64,000 nt of DNA from Corynebacterium urinipleomorphum. GTDB taxonomy: Bacteria; Actinomycetota; Actinomycetes; Mycobacteriales; Mycobacteriaceae. The notes beneath the pieces were generated by a model. It was not told where the DNA came from. It was given only the letters and a program-made list of their open reading frames with translations, and ran no database searches. Of the stretch, positions 1 through 8,773 are shown in pieces. The stretch's first letter is position 1. Each line of letters begins with the position of its first letter. The position numbers were made by a program, and so were the translations under genes. The stretch lies in contig NZ_LT706963.1 in the NCBI RefSeq assembly GCF_900155535.1, forward strand, positions 285,028 through 349,027, in the 5' to 3' direction.

Positions 1-435
1 GCCCTGAAGGCCCGTTCGAGCAAGTCCCGCGGCAAGTTCCGCCGCACCAACCTGATGGGCGGCCTGCAGTCCACCGCTGCACGCTGGATGATCGTCACCG
101 GCGTCATCCTGCTGCTGTTCATCATCTTCCACCTGCTCGACCTGACTATCGGTGAGGTCGTCGCGTCCGAGGCCTTCACCCACGGCGCAGTGAAGAACAA
201 CCTGCTGGCCACCTTCGACCCCGCGCGTTGGCCGGTGACGCTGTTCTACGTCATCGCGATGATCGCACTGTTCATGCACCTCACCCACGGTGTTTACCTA
301 GCGGTCTCCGACTTGGGCTGGTTGGGTAAGCGCGGCAACGCCATCATGGTCGTGCTTGCGTACTGGATCCCGGCCATCGTGGTCATCGGCAACATTGTGA
401 TGCCTTTGGCGATCGCATTCGGAATGGTTTCTTAG
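1..435 (+). CDS. sdhC: Succinate dehydrogenase cytochrome b subunit, 5' end cut off by window
   Basis: Membrane anchor of complex II, which passes electrons from succinate to menaquinone. The frame is open from base 1, so the N-terminus lies upstream of the window; the first visible residues are ALKARSSKSRG. Three hydrophobic segments are visible, with His residues in IIFHLLDL and MHLTHGVYL that fit the haem ligands of the Bacillus-type dihaem SdhC. It is followed 20 nt later by sdhA behind a strong GGAGGAA ribosome site, so the genes form one operon. The identity rests on the family pattern and on the sdhA and sdhB neighbours. Confidence 0.93.
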   Translation, partial: ALKARSSKSRGKFRRTNLMGGLQSTAARWMIVTGVILLLFIIFHLLDLTIGEVVASEAFTHGAVKNNLLATFDPARWPVTLFYVIAMIALFMHLTHGVYLAVSDLGWLGKRGNAIMVVLAYWIPAIVVIGNIVMPLAIAFGMVS

Positions 436-455
436 GAACGGCTGGAGGAACGTCA

Positions 456-2627
456 ATGACTACTGCACACAACGCGGGCAACGAGAAGCCGGAGAAGGCT
501 CCCGCTAACGGCGTGGACGGCAAAGAAGCCCCGCGCTCCCAGACCGCTCCGAAGAGCGTCGACCAGAAGGCGAACGTGAAGCAGGCCACTCAGACCGCCG
601 ACAAAGCTAAGCCGATGAGTGACCAGGCAGCTAAGGACGGCGACAAGGACTTCACCAACCCGAAGTCCAAGGCCGCCGGTGTTGTTCCGGGCAACATCCT
701 GGAGAACAACGAGCCCAAGGGCATCCCGATGCGTGACATGTGGACCTACCAGAAGGACCACATGGAGCTCGTCTCCCCGCTCAACCGCCGCAAGTTCACC
801 GTCATCGTCGTCGGCACCGGCCTGTCTGGCGGTGCGGCTGCCGCGGCGCTGGGCGAGCTCGGCTACAACGTGAAGAACTTCACCTACCACGACGCTCCGC
901 GCCGTGCGCACTCCATCGCTGCTCAGGGTGGCGTGAACTCCGCCCGCGGCAAGAAGATGGACAACGACGGCGCGTACCGCCACACCAAGGACACCGTCAA
1001 AGGCGGCGACTACCGCTGCCGCGAGTCCGACTGCTGGCGTCTGGCTGTCGAGTCGGTCCGCGTCATCGACCACATGAACGCAATCGGCGCCCCCTTCGCG
1101 CGCGAGTACGGCGGCGCACTGGCCACCCGTTCGTTCGGTGGTGTGCAGGTGTCCCGCACCTACTACACCCGTGGTCAAACAGGTCAGCAGCTCCAGCTGT
1201 CCACGGCATCGGCGCTCCAGCGTCAGATCCACCTGGGCAACGTGGAGATCTTCACCCACAATGACCTGGTCGACTTCATCATCACTGAGAAAGACGGCAA
1301 GAAGCGTTGCGAGGGCATTGTCACCCGCAACCTGATCACCGGTGAGCTGGTGCCGTTCACCGGCCACGCTGTGGTTCTGGCCACCGGCGGATACGGCAAC
1401 GTGTACCACAAGACCACCCTGGCGAAGAACTCCAACGCCTCGGCCATCATGCGCGCCTACGAGCACGGCGCCTACCTGGCTTCCCCGGCGTTCGTGCAGT
1501 TCCACCCGACGGGTCTGCCGGTCAACGCCAAGTGGCAAGCGAAGACGACGCTGATGTCGGAGTCCCTGCGTAACGACGGTCGTGTGTGGGTCCCGAAGCA
1601 GCAGGGCGACGACCGAAATCCGGCGGACATTCCGGAGGAGGAGCGCGACTACTTCCTGGAGCGCCGCTACCCGGCCTTCGGTAACCTCGTCCCGCGTGAC
1701 GTTGCTTCCCGCGCGATCTCTAAGGAGATCAACGCCGGCCGCGGCATCGGCCCGCTGAACAACGCTGCTTACCTGGACTTCTCCGATGCCATCGAGCGCT
1801 TGGGCAAGGACACCATCAAGGAGCGTTACTCCAACCTGTTCGAGATGTACGAGGACTCCATCGGTGAGGACCCGTACGAGGTGCCCATGCGCATCGCTCC
1901 GACCGTCCACTTCACCATGGGCGGCCTGTGGACCGACTTCAACGAGATGACGTCCATCGACGGCCTGTTCGCCGCCGGCGAGTGCTCGTGGACCTACCAC
2001 GGCGCGAACCGCCTTGGCGCGAACTCGCTGCTGTCCGCGTCCGTGGACGGCTGGTTCACCCTCCCGTTCACCGTCCCGAACTTCCTCGCCGGCCACCTCA
2101 ACGAAGAGGTCCTGAGCCTGGAATCCCCGGAGGTCGCAGCTGCCGTCAACCGCTCCCAGGAGCTGATCAACCGTCTGATGAACATCAACGGTGCCGATCC
2201 GCACGGTCCGGACTACTACCATGAGCAGCTCGGTGCGATTCTCTACGAATCCTGCGGTGTCTCCCGCAACGTCGAGCTGATGGAGAAGGGCCTGAAGAAC
2301 GTCCGCGCCCTGCGCGAGGATTTCTGGGCCAACGTGAACATCCCGGGTGACGCGATGGACATGAACCAGACCCTGGAGAACGCGATCCGCGTCGCGGACT
2401 ACATCAACCTGGGCGAGCTCATGATCATCGACGCTCTCGACCGCGACGAGTCCTGCGGTGCGCACTACCGCGAGGACCACCTCTCCGAGGACGGCGAGGC
2501 AGAGCGCGACGACGAGAACTGGTGCTTCGTCTCCGCATGGGAGCCGGCTGGCAAGGAGCAGTTCATCCGCCATGCTGAGCCCCTGTACTTCGATTCGATT
2601 CCGCTGATGACAAGGAACTACAAGTAA
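456..2627 (+). CDS. sdhA: Succinate dehydrogenase flavoprotein subunit
   Basis: Catalytic FAD subunit oxidising succinate to fumarate. The Rossmann motif VVGTGLSGG lies near residue 118, and HSIAAQGGVNSA near residue 152 contains the His that normally carries covalent FAD. The substrate-binding stretch TYYTRGQTGQQL and the capping domain follow. At 723 residues it is about 50 longer than corynebacterial SdhA as I know it. The extra length is a Lys/Ala/Gln-rich, low-complexity N-terminus (residues 1 to about 65). The start at 456 is supported by GGAGGAA 6 nt upstream; an internal ATG at 615 has no comparable site. The stop overlaps the sdhB start by one base. Confidence 0.95.
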   Translation: MTTAHNAGNEKPEKAPANGVDGKEAPRSQTAPKSVDQKANVKQATQTADKAKPMSDQAAKDGDKDFTNPKSKAAGVVPGNILENNEPKGIPMRDMWTYQKDHMELVSPLNRRKFTVIVVGTGLSGGAAAAALGELGYNVKNFTYHDAPRRAHSIAAQGGVNSARGKKMDNDGAYRHTKDTVKGGDYRCRESDCWRLAVESVRVIDHMNAIGAPFAREYGGALATRSFGGVQVSRTYYTRGQTGQQLQLSTASALQRQIHLGNVEIFTHNDLVDFIITEKDGKKRCEGIVTRNLITGELVPFTGHAVVLATGGYGNVYHKTTLAKNSNASAIMRAYEHGAYLASPAFVQFHPTGLPVNAKWQAKTTLMSESLRNDGRVWVPKQQGDDRNPADIPEEERDYFLERRYPAFGNLVPRDVASRAISKEINAGRGIGPLNNAAYLDFSDAIERLGKDTIKERYSNLFEMYEDSIGEDPYEVPMRIAPTVHFTMGGLWTDFNEMTSIDGLFAAGECSWTYHGANRLGANSLLSASVDGWFTLPFTVPNFLAGHLNEEVLSLESPEVAAAVNRSQELINRLMNINGADPHGPDYYHEQLGAILYESCGVSRNVELMEKGLKNVRALREDFWANVNIPGDAMDMNQTLENAIRVADYINLGELMIIDALDRDESCGAHYREDHLSEDGEAERDDENWCFVSAWEPAGKEQFIRHAEPLYFDSIPLMTRNYK

Positions 2628-3376
2628 TGAAACTGACACTTGAGATCTGGCGTCAGGCCGGACCCGACACCGAGGGCAACTTCGAGACCGTTCAGGTCGA
2701 CGACGCTGTCGAGCAGATGTCGATCCTGGAGTTGCTGGACCACGTCAACAACGCCCGCGTCGAGGCAGGCGAGGAGCCGTTCTCCTTCGCCTCCGACTGC
2801 CGCGAGGGCATCTGCGGCACCTGCGGTGTCTCGGTCAACGGCCGCCCGCACGGCGCCGGCCAGAACACCACCGCCTGCCTGCAGCGCCTGTTCAACTACA
2901 AGGACGGCGACACTCTGCGCATCGAGCCGTTCCGCTCCGCAGCCTTCCCGGTGATCAAGGACCTCACCGTGGACCGCTCGGCGCTGGACCGCGTGATGCA
3001 GCAGGGCGGCTACGTCTCGCTCCAGGCGGGCACCGCTCCGGATGCCGACACCCTGCACGTCAACCACGAGACCGCCGAGAAGGCTCTGGACTTCGCTGCC
3101 TGCATCGGCTGCGGCGCCTGCGTCGCGGCGTGCCCGAACGGTGCCGCGCACCTGTTCACCGGTGCGAAGCTGAGCCACCTCAAGCTTTTGCCGCTGGGCA
3201 AGGAGGAGCGCGGCAAGCGCGCACGCCAGATGGTCGACGAGCTGGAGACCAACTTCGGCCACTGCACCCTCTACGGCGAGTGCGCGGATGTCTGCCCGGC
3301 GGGCATTCCGCTGGAGGCCGTCGGCGCGATCAACAAGGAGCGCGCACGCGCTGCCTTCCGCGGTAAGGACGACTAG
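2627..3376 (+). CDS. sdhB: Succinate dehydrogenase iron-sulfur subunit
   Basis: Electron-transfer subunit between SdhA and SdhC. The plant-ferredoxin-like N-terminal domain carries the 2Fe-2S cysteines in CREGICGTCG near residue 60, with a later Cys in TTACLQ. The C-terminal domain has CIGCGACVAACPNGA and CTLYGECADVCPAG for the two further clusters. The length (249) is normal for the actinobacterial three-gene enzyme. The ATG uses the last base of the sdhA stop codon (TAATG), so translation is coupled. A GC-rich hairpin follows at 3399-3424. Confidence 0.95.
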   Translation: MKLTLEIWRQAGPDTEGNFETVQVDDAVEQMSILELLDHVNNARVEAGEEPFSFASDCREGICGTCGVSVNGRPHGAGQNTTACLQRLFNYKDGDTLRIEPFRSAAFPVIKDLTVDRSALDRVMQQGGYVSLQAGTAPDADTLHVNHETAEKALDFAACIGCGACVAACPNGAAHLFTGAKLSHLKLLPLGKEERGKRARQMVDELETNFGHCTLYGECADVCPAGIPLEAVGAINKERARAAFRGKDD

Positions 3377-3398
3377 GCACAGCCAAGCGCGCGCCACG

Positions 3399-3424
3399 GC
3401 GGGCCCGCCCCACAGCGGGTCCGC
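3399..3424 (+). terminator. GC-rich hairpin after sdhCAB
   Basis: Two 10-nt arms (GCGGGCCCGC and GCGGGTCCGC, one wobble pair) flank a 6-nt loop 23 nt after the sdhB stop. There is no T-run, so this is either a weak terminator or an mRNA 3'-end stabiliser. Confidence 0.4.
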
Positions 3425-3456
3425 GGCGGTCGCCGCACAAGGTGGGCTAGCCGGGG

Positions 3457-3483
3457 TTGTGCCCGGCAAGACCTGCCTATAAT
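3457..3483 (+). promoter_or_regulatory. Promoter with consensus -10 TATAAT
   Basis: A perfect TATAAT at 3478-3483 is preceded by TTGTGC at 3457-3462 (15-nt spacer). It sits about 50 nt before the start of the small membrane protein gene at 3535 and gives that gene a promoter separate from sdh. Confidence 0.6.
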
Positions 3484-3534
3484 GAGAGAAAACACTTCAC
3501 GGGCACACCCGCACAAGGAAAGAGAGACAGTTCC

Positions 3535-3912
3535 ATGAGTGGACATGCAGGACCCGCACCGGTTGCGGATATCTCGGTCGAGAGCTTCCCGGAGTACGGC
3601 GCGACCATCCAGGACGGCTACGTCGACGGCTACGACCCGGTGTCGTTGGCTGCCCCGCACTCCTCGCTGGTCAAGCACATCACCTGGGTCGGCATGGCGC
3701 TGATTCTCGCTTCCCTGGCGGGCTTTGGCACCCTCATCTACGGCGCAGCAACCACGATCTGGGGCCACGGCGCGAGTGAGGACATTTCCCAGACTGTCCT
3801 GATCGTGGGTGCGGTGCTCACCGCTGCGACGCTCATCGGCGGCTTCATCACCATCCGCGCCGGCCGCTCCGGCTACCGCCAGTACAGCAAGGCCACCGGC
3901 CGCCGTAACTAA
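3535..3912 (+). CDS. Small membrane protein downstream of sdhB
   Basis: A 125-residue protein with a soluble acidic N-terminus (residues 1 to about 45) and two hydrophobic segments, around HITWVGMALILASLAGFGTLIYG and TVLIVGAVLTAATLIGGF, then a basic C-terminal tail. The ATG at 3535 is chosen because AGGAAAGAGAG precedes it; an upstream GTG at 3457 would start inside the promoter. A similar small membrane protein follows sdhB in other corynebacteria, so a link to complex II is possible but unproven. A strong hairpin terminator follows. Confidence 0.8.
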   Translation: MSGHAGPAPVADISVESFPEYGATIQDGYVDGYDPVSLAAPHSSLVKHITWVGMALILASLAGFGTLIYGAATTIWGHGASEDISQTVLIVGAVLTAATLIGGFITIRAGRSGYRQYSKATGRRN

Positions 3913-3936
3913 GCTCCTCCTCTTAGGGGAGCCCGC

Positions 3937-3981
3937 AGAACCTCCTGCTTGCGCGCGCATGCGTGAGCGGGAGGTTCTTTT
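3937..3981 (+). terminator. Rho-independent terminator
   Basis: Perfect 9-bp arms AGAACCTCC and GGAGGTTCT, the second running into TTCTTTT. It closes the small membrane protein gene. Confidence 0.8.
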
Positions 3982-3997
3982 GCGCTTTAATCGTTGC

Positions 3998-5323
3998 ATG
4001 GCTAAGCATGCGTTGGAGGAAGAGGAGCGCGAGGTGCAGATGAGTAATCGTCTCGCTGTTCCCGGTCCCTCGCCGGAGGTGGAGGCGGAGCGGCGGCGTT
4101 CGCTGCGGATTCACAAGACATGGGTGACGGGGCTACTCGTAGTAGCTGCGGTGGTCTACATCGCGTGTGAATGGTGGATCACACGCGGCTCGGCCCCGGG
4201 TTGGGTGCCGTACGTGCGCGCGGCGTCGGAAGCGGGCATGGTCGGCGGGCTGGCGGACTGGTTCGCGGTGACTGCCCTGTTCCGCTATCCGATGGGCATC
4301 CCGATTCCGCACACGGCGCTGGTGCCGAAGAAGAAGGACCAGATCGGTGGGGCGCTCAGCGAGTTCGTGGGGGAGAACTTCCTGAACGCGGAGCTGATCA
4401 CGGAGAAAGTCACTGAGGCGAATCTCCCGGAACGCGCGGGAGCGTGGCTGTCGCAGCGGGAGAACGCGGAGAAGGTCTCGGAGCAGGTCGGCCGCTTCAC
4501 GGGCAACGCCGTCGCGGCGGTCGACCCGAAGGATGCGGAGGCGCTGATCAACCACCAGGTACTCGACCGGCTTGCGGAGCCCGCGTGGGGGCCGCCTCTC
4601 GGCCGCATGCTCGACGGTCTCATCGCAGACGGCAAAGTGGAGCCGGTCGTCGAGGACATCATCGCGTGGGGGCGCGCGAAGGTGGGCACGATGGAGGAAT
4701 CCGTGGTGACCATGATTGATGAGCGGATGCCTAGCTGGGCGCCGCGTTTCGCAAAAGAGCTGGTGGGGGAGCGCGTGTACCGAGAGCTCGAGGATTTCAT
4801 GCGGGAGATCGACACGGACCCGAACCACGCCGCGCGCCAGGCGATCCGCCGCACTATCGGGCAATTCGCATCCGATCTGCAGTTCGACCCGGACATGATC
4901 ACCCGCGTCGAGGAGCTCAAAGGGGACATCATGGGTTCCACGGCCGCGAAATCCGTTGCGGGAGAGCTGTGGGGCGCTGTTTCGCAGTCGCTTATCGACG
5001 CCTCCTTTGACCCCTCCTCCCCCCTCCGCCGCCGCGTGGCCGAACTGGCGCAGGAGTGGGGCGGCCGCATCGTTGAGGAGCCCGAGCTGCGTGCGTCCCT
5101 GGACCGGCGGATCGAAGGCACGGCTCGGTTCATCGCCGACAACTACGCTTCCGACATCACGGCCATCATCTCCGACACCATCGAGCGTTGGGACGGCCGC
5201 GAAGCAGCCGACAAGATCGAGCTCATGGTGGGCAAGGACTTGCAGTACATCCGCGTGAACGGAACGATTGTCGGTGCGCTGGCGGGCCTGGTTATTTACA
5301 CTGTGACGCAGATACTGTTTTAG
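3998..5323 (+). CDS. DUF445 family membrane-anchored protein
   Basis: About 441 residues. A single strong N-terminal membrane segment (TGLLVVAAVVYIACEWW) is followed by the family hallmark GGLADWFAVTALFRYPMGIPIPHTALVPKKK, here split across residues of the soluble domain start, then a long helical soluble part and a short C-terminal hydrophobic segment (IVGALAGLVIYTVTQ). The function of DUF445 proteins is not known. The start is uncertain: ATG 3998 has no ribosome site and is close to the preceding terminator, whereas ATG 4040 has GAGG five nt upstream. It contains one copy of the iterated 11-bp word at 4990. Confidence 0.8.
   Translation: MAKHALEEEEREVQMSNRLAVPGPSPEVEAERRRSLRIHKTWVTGLLVVAAVVYIACEWWITRGSAPGWVPYVRAASEAGMVGGLADWFAVTALFRYPMGIPIPHTALVPKKKDQIGGALSEFVGENFLNAELITEKVTEANLPERAGAWLSQRENAEKVSEQVGRFTGNAVAAVDPKDAEALINHQVLDRLAEPAWGPPLGRMLDGLIADGKVEPVVEDIIAWGRAKVGTMEESVVTMIDERMPSWAPRFAKELVGERVYRELEDFMREIDTDPNHAARQAIRRTIGQFASDLQFDPDMITRVEELKGDIMGSTAAKSVAGELWGAVSQSLIDASFDPSSPLRRRVAELAQEWGGRIVEEPELRASLDRRIEGTARFIADNYASDITAIISDTIERWDGREAADKIELMVGKDLQYIRVNGTIVGALAGLVIYTVTQILF
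4990..5000 (-). repeat. Iterated 11-mer, copy 1 (reads GCTTATCGACG)
   Basis: Lies in the DUF445 gene, read as CTT-ATC-GAC (LID). Confidence 0.9.
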
Positions 5324-5363
5324 CTTCCTGTTCCCGTTAACCTGCGCCTTTAGAGGAGACCCC

Positions 5364-6107
5364 ATGACCGACCGCACCGGCAACGCTTCCAAACCGAATT
5401 ATTCCGCGAACAACAACGGTGAGGAGAGCATCCTCAACACGCTGAAGGGTGCTGGTGAGGCATCTTTGAACGCATGGTCCCGCTTGGGGGATCTGGCCGG
5501 CGAGTTCGGCCGCAACTTCCGCGCTGACCGCGATGCCGACATTTCCGGTGGTGCTCACGCCGCCCACACCGAGGACTTGACCGACGACCACGCTGGTTTC
5601 GGTGACCAGTTCAAGGCTGCGATCGCTAATGCCCGCCAGGCATACGAGGGCGCGGAGAATGACCGTGATTTCCGGGCGGCCACCGCCTCCCTGGCCGGCG
5701 ACGCCGAGTCCATCTTCCGCGACTTCGCGGGCAGCGTCACCCGCGCCGCCGACACCGCCCGCGAGTCCGATGAAGCAGACAAGATGAAGTCCGCTTTCCG
5801 CGATGCCGCCGACGAGGTCCGCGAGTCCTTCAACGTCGCCGTGAACCAGATGCGAAACCGCGGCGGCGAAGCTGGCGCGGAAGACACCGCCAACAACACC
5901 GCCAGCGGCACCAGCTCTGCCGAGGACACCATCGCCGACATGCGCTCGCGTCTGGACGACATGATCAACCGCCTCGGCTCCGTCTTCTCCTCCGACGAGC
6001 CTGCACCCACGGACACTTCCGCTGGGCGTGGTACCGCCTCCGATATCATCGACGGCGAGGTGGTCGAGGACAACGGCCAGTCCAACCCCGACCCGAAGAA
6101 TTCCTAG
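5364..6107 (+). CDS. Conserved corynebacterial hypothetical protein, hydrophilic and helical
   Basis: A 247-residue, highly charged protein without a signal peptide or membrane segment. Residues from about 25 to 170 look mainly helical (ILNTLKGAGEASLNAWSRLG, DKMKSAFRDAADEVRESF), and the C-terminus is disordered and acidic. I recognise the pattern as a family restricted to Corynebacterium, with no known function. The start is supported by GAGGAG 8 nt before the ATG. It shares strand and spacing with the DUF2516 gene that follows. Confidence 0.75.
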   Translation: MTDRTGNASKPNYSANNNGEESILNTLKGAGEASLNAWSRLGDLAGEFGRNFRADRDADISGGAHAAHTEDLTDDHAGFGDQFKAAIANARQAYEGAENDRDFRAATASLAGDAESIFRDFAGSVTRAADTARESDEADKMKSAFRDAADEVRESFNVAVNQMRNRGGEAGAEDTANNTASGTSSAEDTIADMRSRLDDMINRLGSVFSSDEPAPTDTSAGRGTASDIIDGEVVEDNGQSNPDPKNS

Positions 6108-6145
6108 ACCGCGATTCACACCTTGAAAGCAGGCCCGATTACCCG

Positions 6146-6469
6146 ATGACGCTGACGCAGTTGCCCGAACTCTCCCTGCAGAACTGGATCGTGCTTGCCC
6201 CGACAATGCTCCGCGTGCTCCTGATGGCGGTCGTGGGTATCGCGGGAATCGTCGGCGCGGTCATGGCGGGGCTCACCCGCCCCGATGCTTTCGAAGCAGG
6301 GGATCGAATGCCCAAATGGGCGTGGGTGGGCATTCTCCTAGGCAGCGGCATCGCGTGCCTCAGCGGTTTCCCGTTCCTCGGGCTGATCGGATGCATCTTC
6401 GTCGGGCTCTACTTCTTCGACGTTCGCCCGCACCTGAACAACATCATCCGCGGCAACTACGGCTGGTAG
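6146..6469 (+). CDS. DUF2516 family small membrane protein
   Basis: A 107-residue protein with three hydrophobic segments and the family-typical end FFDVRPHLNNIIRGN. DUF2516 proteins of actinobacteria have no assigned function. It lies 11 nt before the DeoC-like gene and is probably cotranscribed with it. Confidence 0.8.
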   Translation: MTLTQLPELSLQNWIVLAPTMLRVLLMAVVGIAGIVGAVMAGLTRPDAFEAGDRMPKWAWVGILLGSGIACLSGFPFLGLIGCIFVGLYFFDVRPHLNNIIRGNYGW

Positions 6470-6479
6470 TCGAGGAAGA

Positions 6480-7100
6480 GTGGACGAGAGAAGCGACCTT
6501 GCCTGGCTTGCCGGCCGGGTGGGCAGAGCCGACTACGTGCTGTCCGGCGGTACTCCCAGCGCCACCGACAGTGAGGTGGCGCAGCTCGTGAAGATCGCTG
6601 GCGCGGGAATTGTGTGCGAACCCACCCACGTCGCGCAGACTAAACGAGTGTCCGATAAGGCAGGGTCCGCTGCGCACGTCATTGCGCTGATCGGGTGGCC
6701 GACGGGCCGGCACCACAGCCTGATCAAAGCGGCGGAAGCACGCTTGGCTGTCGAGGACGGCGCCGACGAAGTGTGGATCGCGGTCGACGTAGACGATGCC
6801 TCCAACGATGTGAACGCGGTTCTCGCGGACGTCATCGCGGTAAGCCAGATCGTGGATGAACCGACACGATTCGGGGTGACCATCCCGTCATCCATCGGGA
6901 AGAAAGCACTTCAGGAGCTGGCAGACGCGGTGGGGAAAGTGGGGGTGGATGTGGTTGCGGTGGGCGTCGATAAGCCGGGCATTGCCGAGCTCCCCGCCGT
7001 GACGTGCGATCTGGCGGTGCACGGCGCTGTCGACTCTCTGGACGCGGCTGCGGACGCGCTGTTGGCGGGCGCGGGCCGGGTCTTTCCCGCGCGGGGCTAG
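6480..7100 (+). CDS. DeoC-like TIM-barrel protein with altered active site
   Basis: Related to deoxyribose-phosphate aldolase (deoC), which cleaves deoxyribose-5-phosphate through a Schiff-base lysine. The overall pattern fits (IALIGWPTGRHHSLIKAAEARLAVEDGADE). Two hallmark sites differ. The acidic residue after the GADE motif is Trp (DEVWIAVDV, W99), and the usual KTSTG is replaced by AVGVD (about residues 160-164), leaving a Lys only at 165. At 206 residues it is slightly short. It starts at GTG 6480, preceded closely by GAGGA. It could be a diverged aldolase or a non-catalytic relative. Its stop shares the CTAG at 7097-7100 with the convergent gene. Confidence 0.7.
   Translation: MDERSDLAWLAGRVGRADYVLSGGTPSATDSEVAQLVKIAGAGIVCEPTHVAQTKRVSDKAGSAAHVIALIGWPTGRHHSLIKAAEARLAVEDGADEVWIAVDVDDASNDVNAVLADVIAVSQIVDEPTRFGVTIPSSIGKKALQELADAVGKVGVDVVAVGVDKPGIAELPAVTCDLAVHGAVDSLDAAADALLAGAGRVFPARG
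6965..6975 (+). repeat. Iterated 11-mer, copy 2 (CGTCGATAAGC)
   Basis: Encodes the VDK that stands where the aldolase active-site motif would be in the DeoC-like gene. Confidence 0.9.
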
Positions 7101-7873
7101 ACCGGCAGCTCGTTCAGGTGCACCTGCTCACCTGAAACTGTGATGCGGAACCCGTTGTCCACGACCTGGAACTCCTGAATCCGCAGCGGCCCCACAATGT
7201 CTTCGTTCAGGCCTTTTTGGAGAGCGTTACTTACGGCTTCCGAGAAGAAGTCGGGCAGGTTACGGCCCAGAATCTGGGTGGATTCGGCACTGAACGCCAT
7301 CTGCCCGTCATCGACGTGCGGGCGCAACTCCACGCCGAACGCACCGTTGGAGAACGTCACATTGAACGTGCCGTCGGCCGGGTTCGTGCGTACATCGGAG
7401 ACGGTGAGGATCTCGTCGTATTCGGCGAAGCGTCCGTCCTGGGACTCGTCGAGCGAGCGACGCAGCTCCTGCTGGAGCATGTCGCGCACCAGCGCCTGGG
7501 GTAGCTCGGTGTGGACGACGAGCGAGTCGGCGCTGGGATCGTTCTGGTCGAGAACGAAACCCGTCGCGTTGATGGTGGCAGGCGGGTTGCCCACGATCTC
7601 GTCGCTGTCTGGAACGAGGGTGGACGGGACATCGATATCGATGTGCTGCAGTTTCCCGCGCGCAAGTCCAAGCAAGACCGGAGAGGCTCCGAAGTGGACT
7701 GACGCGTCCTCACGCATGTCCGCGGTTTCGGGAGCGGAGTCGCGGATGCCGGACCGGATCTGCTGCGCGATGAAACCGCGGATGCCGATCTCCGCGAGGA
7801 ACAGCAGAATGAGAAGTCCAGCAAGAATGCCCAGAGCGATTTTCCAGCCCCGGCCTGAAGAAGTGCGGGTCAT
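7097..7873 (-). CDS. LmeA-type phospholipid-binding protein (DUF2993)
   Basis: 258 residues with a membrane-anchoring N-terminus (ALGILAGLLILLFLAEIGI) followed by a beta-rich domain typical of DUF2993. In mycobacteria LmeA is a cell-envelope protein needed for normal lipomannan maturation; the same role here is an inference from family. The ATG at 7873 is preceded at 8 nt by a -10-like CACAAT, so a leaderless mRNA is possible. It converges on the DeoC-like gene, the two stops sharing CTAG. Confidence 0.8.
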   Translation of the reverse strand: MTRTSSGRGWKIALGILAGLLILLFLAEIGIRGFIAQQIRSGIRDSAPETADMREDASVHFGASPVLLGLARGKLQHIDIDVPSTLVPDSDEIVGNPPATINATGFVLDQNDPSADSLVVHTELPQALVRDMLQQELRRSLDESQDGRFAEYDEILTVSDVRTNPADGTFNVTFSNGAFGVELRPHVDDGQMAFSAESTQILGRNLPDFFSEAVSNALQKGLNEDIVGPLRIQEFQVVDNGFRITVSGEQVHLNELPV

Positions 7874-7939
7874 AGATGCCTATTGTGCGTGACGTCACTG
7901 ATGTTTGACAACCGCGTGATCTGCTCTGGGCGGGGTAAA

Positions 7940-8755
7940 TCAGCTGGATGGGGCCACTGCGGACCAATCCACAGTCAATGTGTTGTCCCGTATGCGGCGG
8001 CGCACAGGTTCAAGCGGCCAGCCGGCGTCACGGAGGAGCTGGTGGGCCTGGCGCCAACGGACGCGCGGGCCATGGGGTGCCCAGCCGGCGGAGTGCTCCC
8101 ACGCGGCATCGGCGGCGGTGAGGAGGTCGTGGATGGGCTCCCCGGGCACGTTGCGGTGGATGAGTGCTTTGGGCAGGCGTTCGGCCACGTCACTGGGGCG
8201 CTCCACGTCGTCGGGGGCCCAGGCGAGGGTGAGGGAGCGTGGGCGCGCGGTGGCGTCGATAAGCAGCCATGCGGCGCGGCGCCCTAATTCGTCGCAGGTG
8301 CCCTCGATAAAGAGCCCTCCGGGCGCGAGCCGCGAGGTGACTGTCTCCCACGCGGCGGGGACTTCATCCACGTCGTACTGGCGCAGGACATTGAATGCGC
8401 GCACGAGGTGGGGGTGGTGGCCGGCGAGCTCGAAGCCGCCGAGTTCGAACGTCACGCCGTCGCGGGGCGGCAGGACACGGTCGGGGTGGATCTCAAGGCC
8501 GACCACCCGGGTGGCAGGGTTGATCTGTCTCAACCAGCGGGCCCATTCAACGGTGGTGGTGTGGGACGCGCCGTAACCGAGGTCGATGGCCAGTGGTTCC
8601 GGGGTGCCTGAAAGTAGGGACTGCACGTCGGGGTTGTAGCGTGTCCAGCGGTCGGAGCGCCGCAGGCGGTTAAACCCGGTGGTGCCGCGGGTAATAACGC
8701 CGTAAGGCCGACCATTCCCGCCCTGCGAGCGCAGGTTGTGGGCATGATCGGCCAT
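7940..8755 (-). CDS. Class I SAM-dependent methyltransferase-like protein
   Basis: 271 residues. The glycine-rich SAM motif LAIDLGYGASHTT lies near residue 55 and an acidic strand end, VVGLEIHPDRV, about 25 residues later, both as in class I methyltransferases. The substrate cannot be told from sequence. It lies 18 nt downstream of the DUF2505 gene on the same strand and is probably cotranscribed; no good ribosome site is visible before ATG 8755. Confidence 0.8.
   Translation of the reverse strand: MADHAHNLRSQGGNGRPYGVITRGTTGFNRLRRSDRWTRYNPDVQSLLSGTPEPLAIDLGYGASHTTTVEWARWLRQINPATRVVGLEIHPDRVLPPRDGVTFELGGFELAGHHPHLVRAFNVLRQYDVDEVPAAWETVTSRLAPGGLFIEGTCDELGRRAAWLLIDATARPRSLTLAWAPDDVERPSDVAERLPKALIHRNVPGEPIHDLLTAADAAWEHSAGWAPHGPRVRWRQAHQLLRDAGWPLEPVRRRIRDNTLTVDWSAVAPSS
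8254..8264 (+). repeat. Iterated 11-mer, copy 3 (CGTCGATAAGC)
   Basis: On the coding (minus) strand of the methyltransferase gene it reads CTT-ATC-GAC (LID). Confidence 0.9.
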
Positions 8756-8773
8756 CGTGAGAACTGCCTGGGT

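Noticed and set aside
453..2639. 728-codon open frame antisense to sdhA
   Set aside because: High GC at codon third positions opens antisense frames; the plus-strand frame has clear SdhA motifs and a ribosome site, the minus one has neither.
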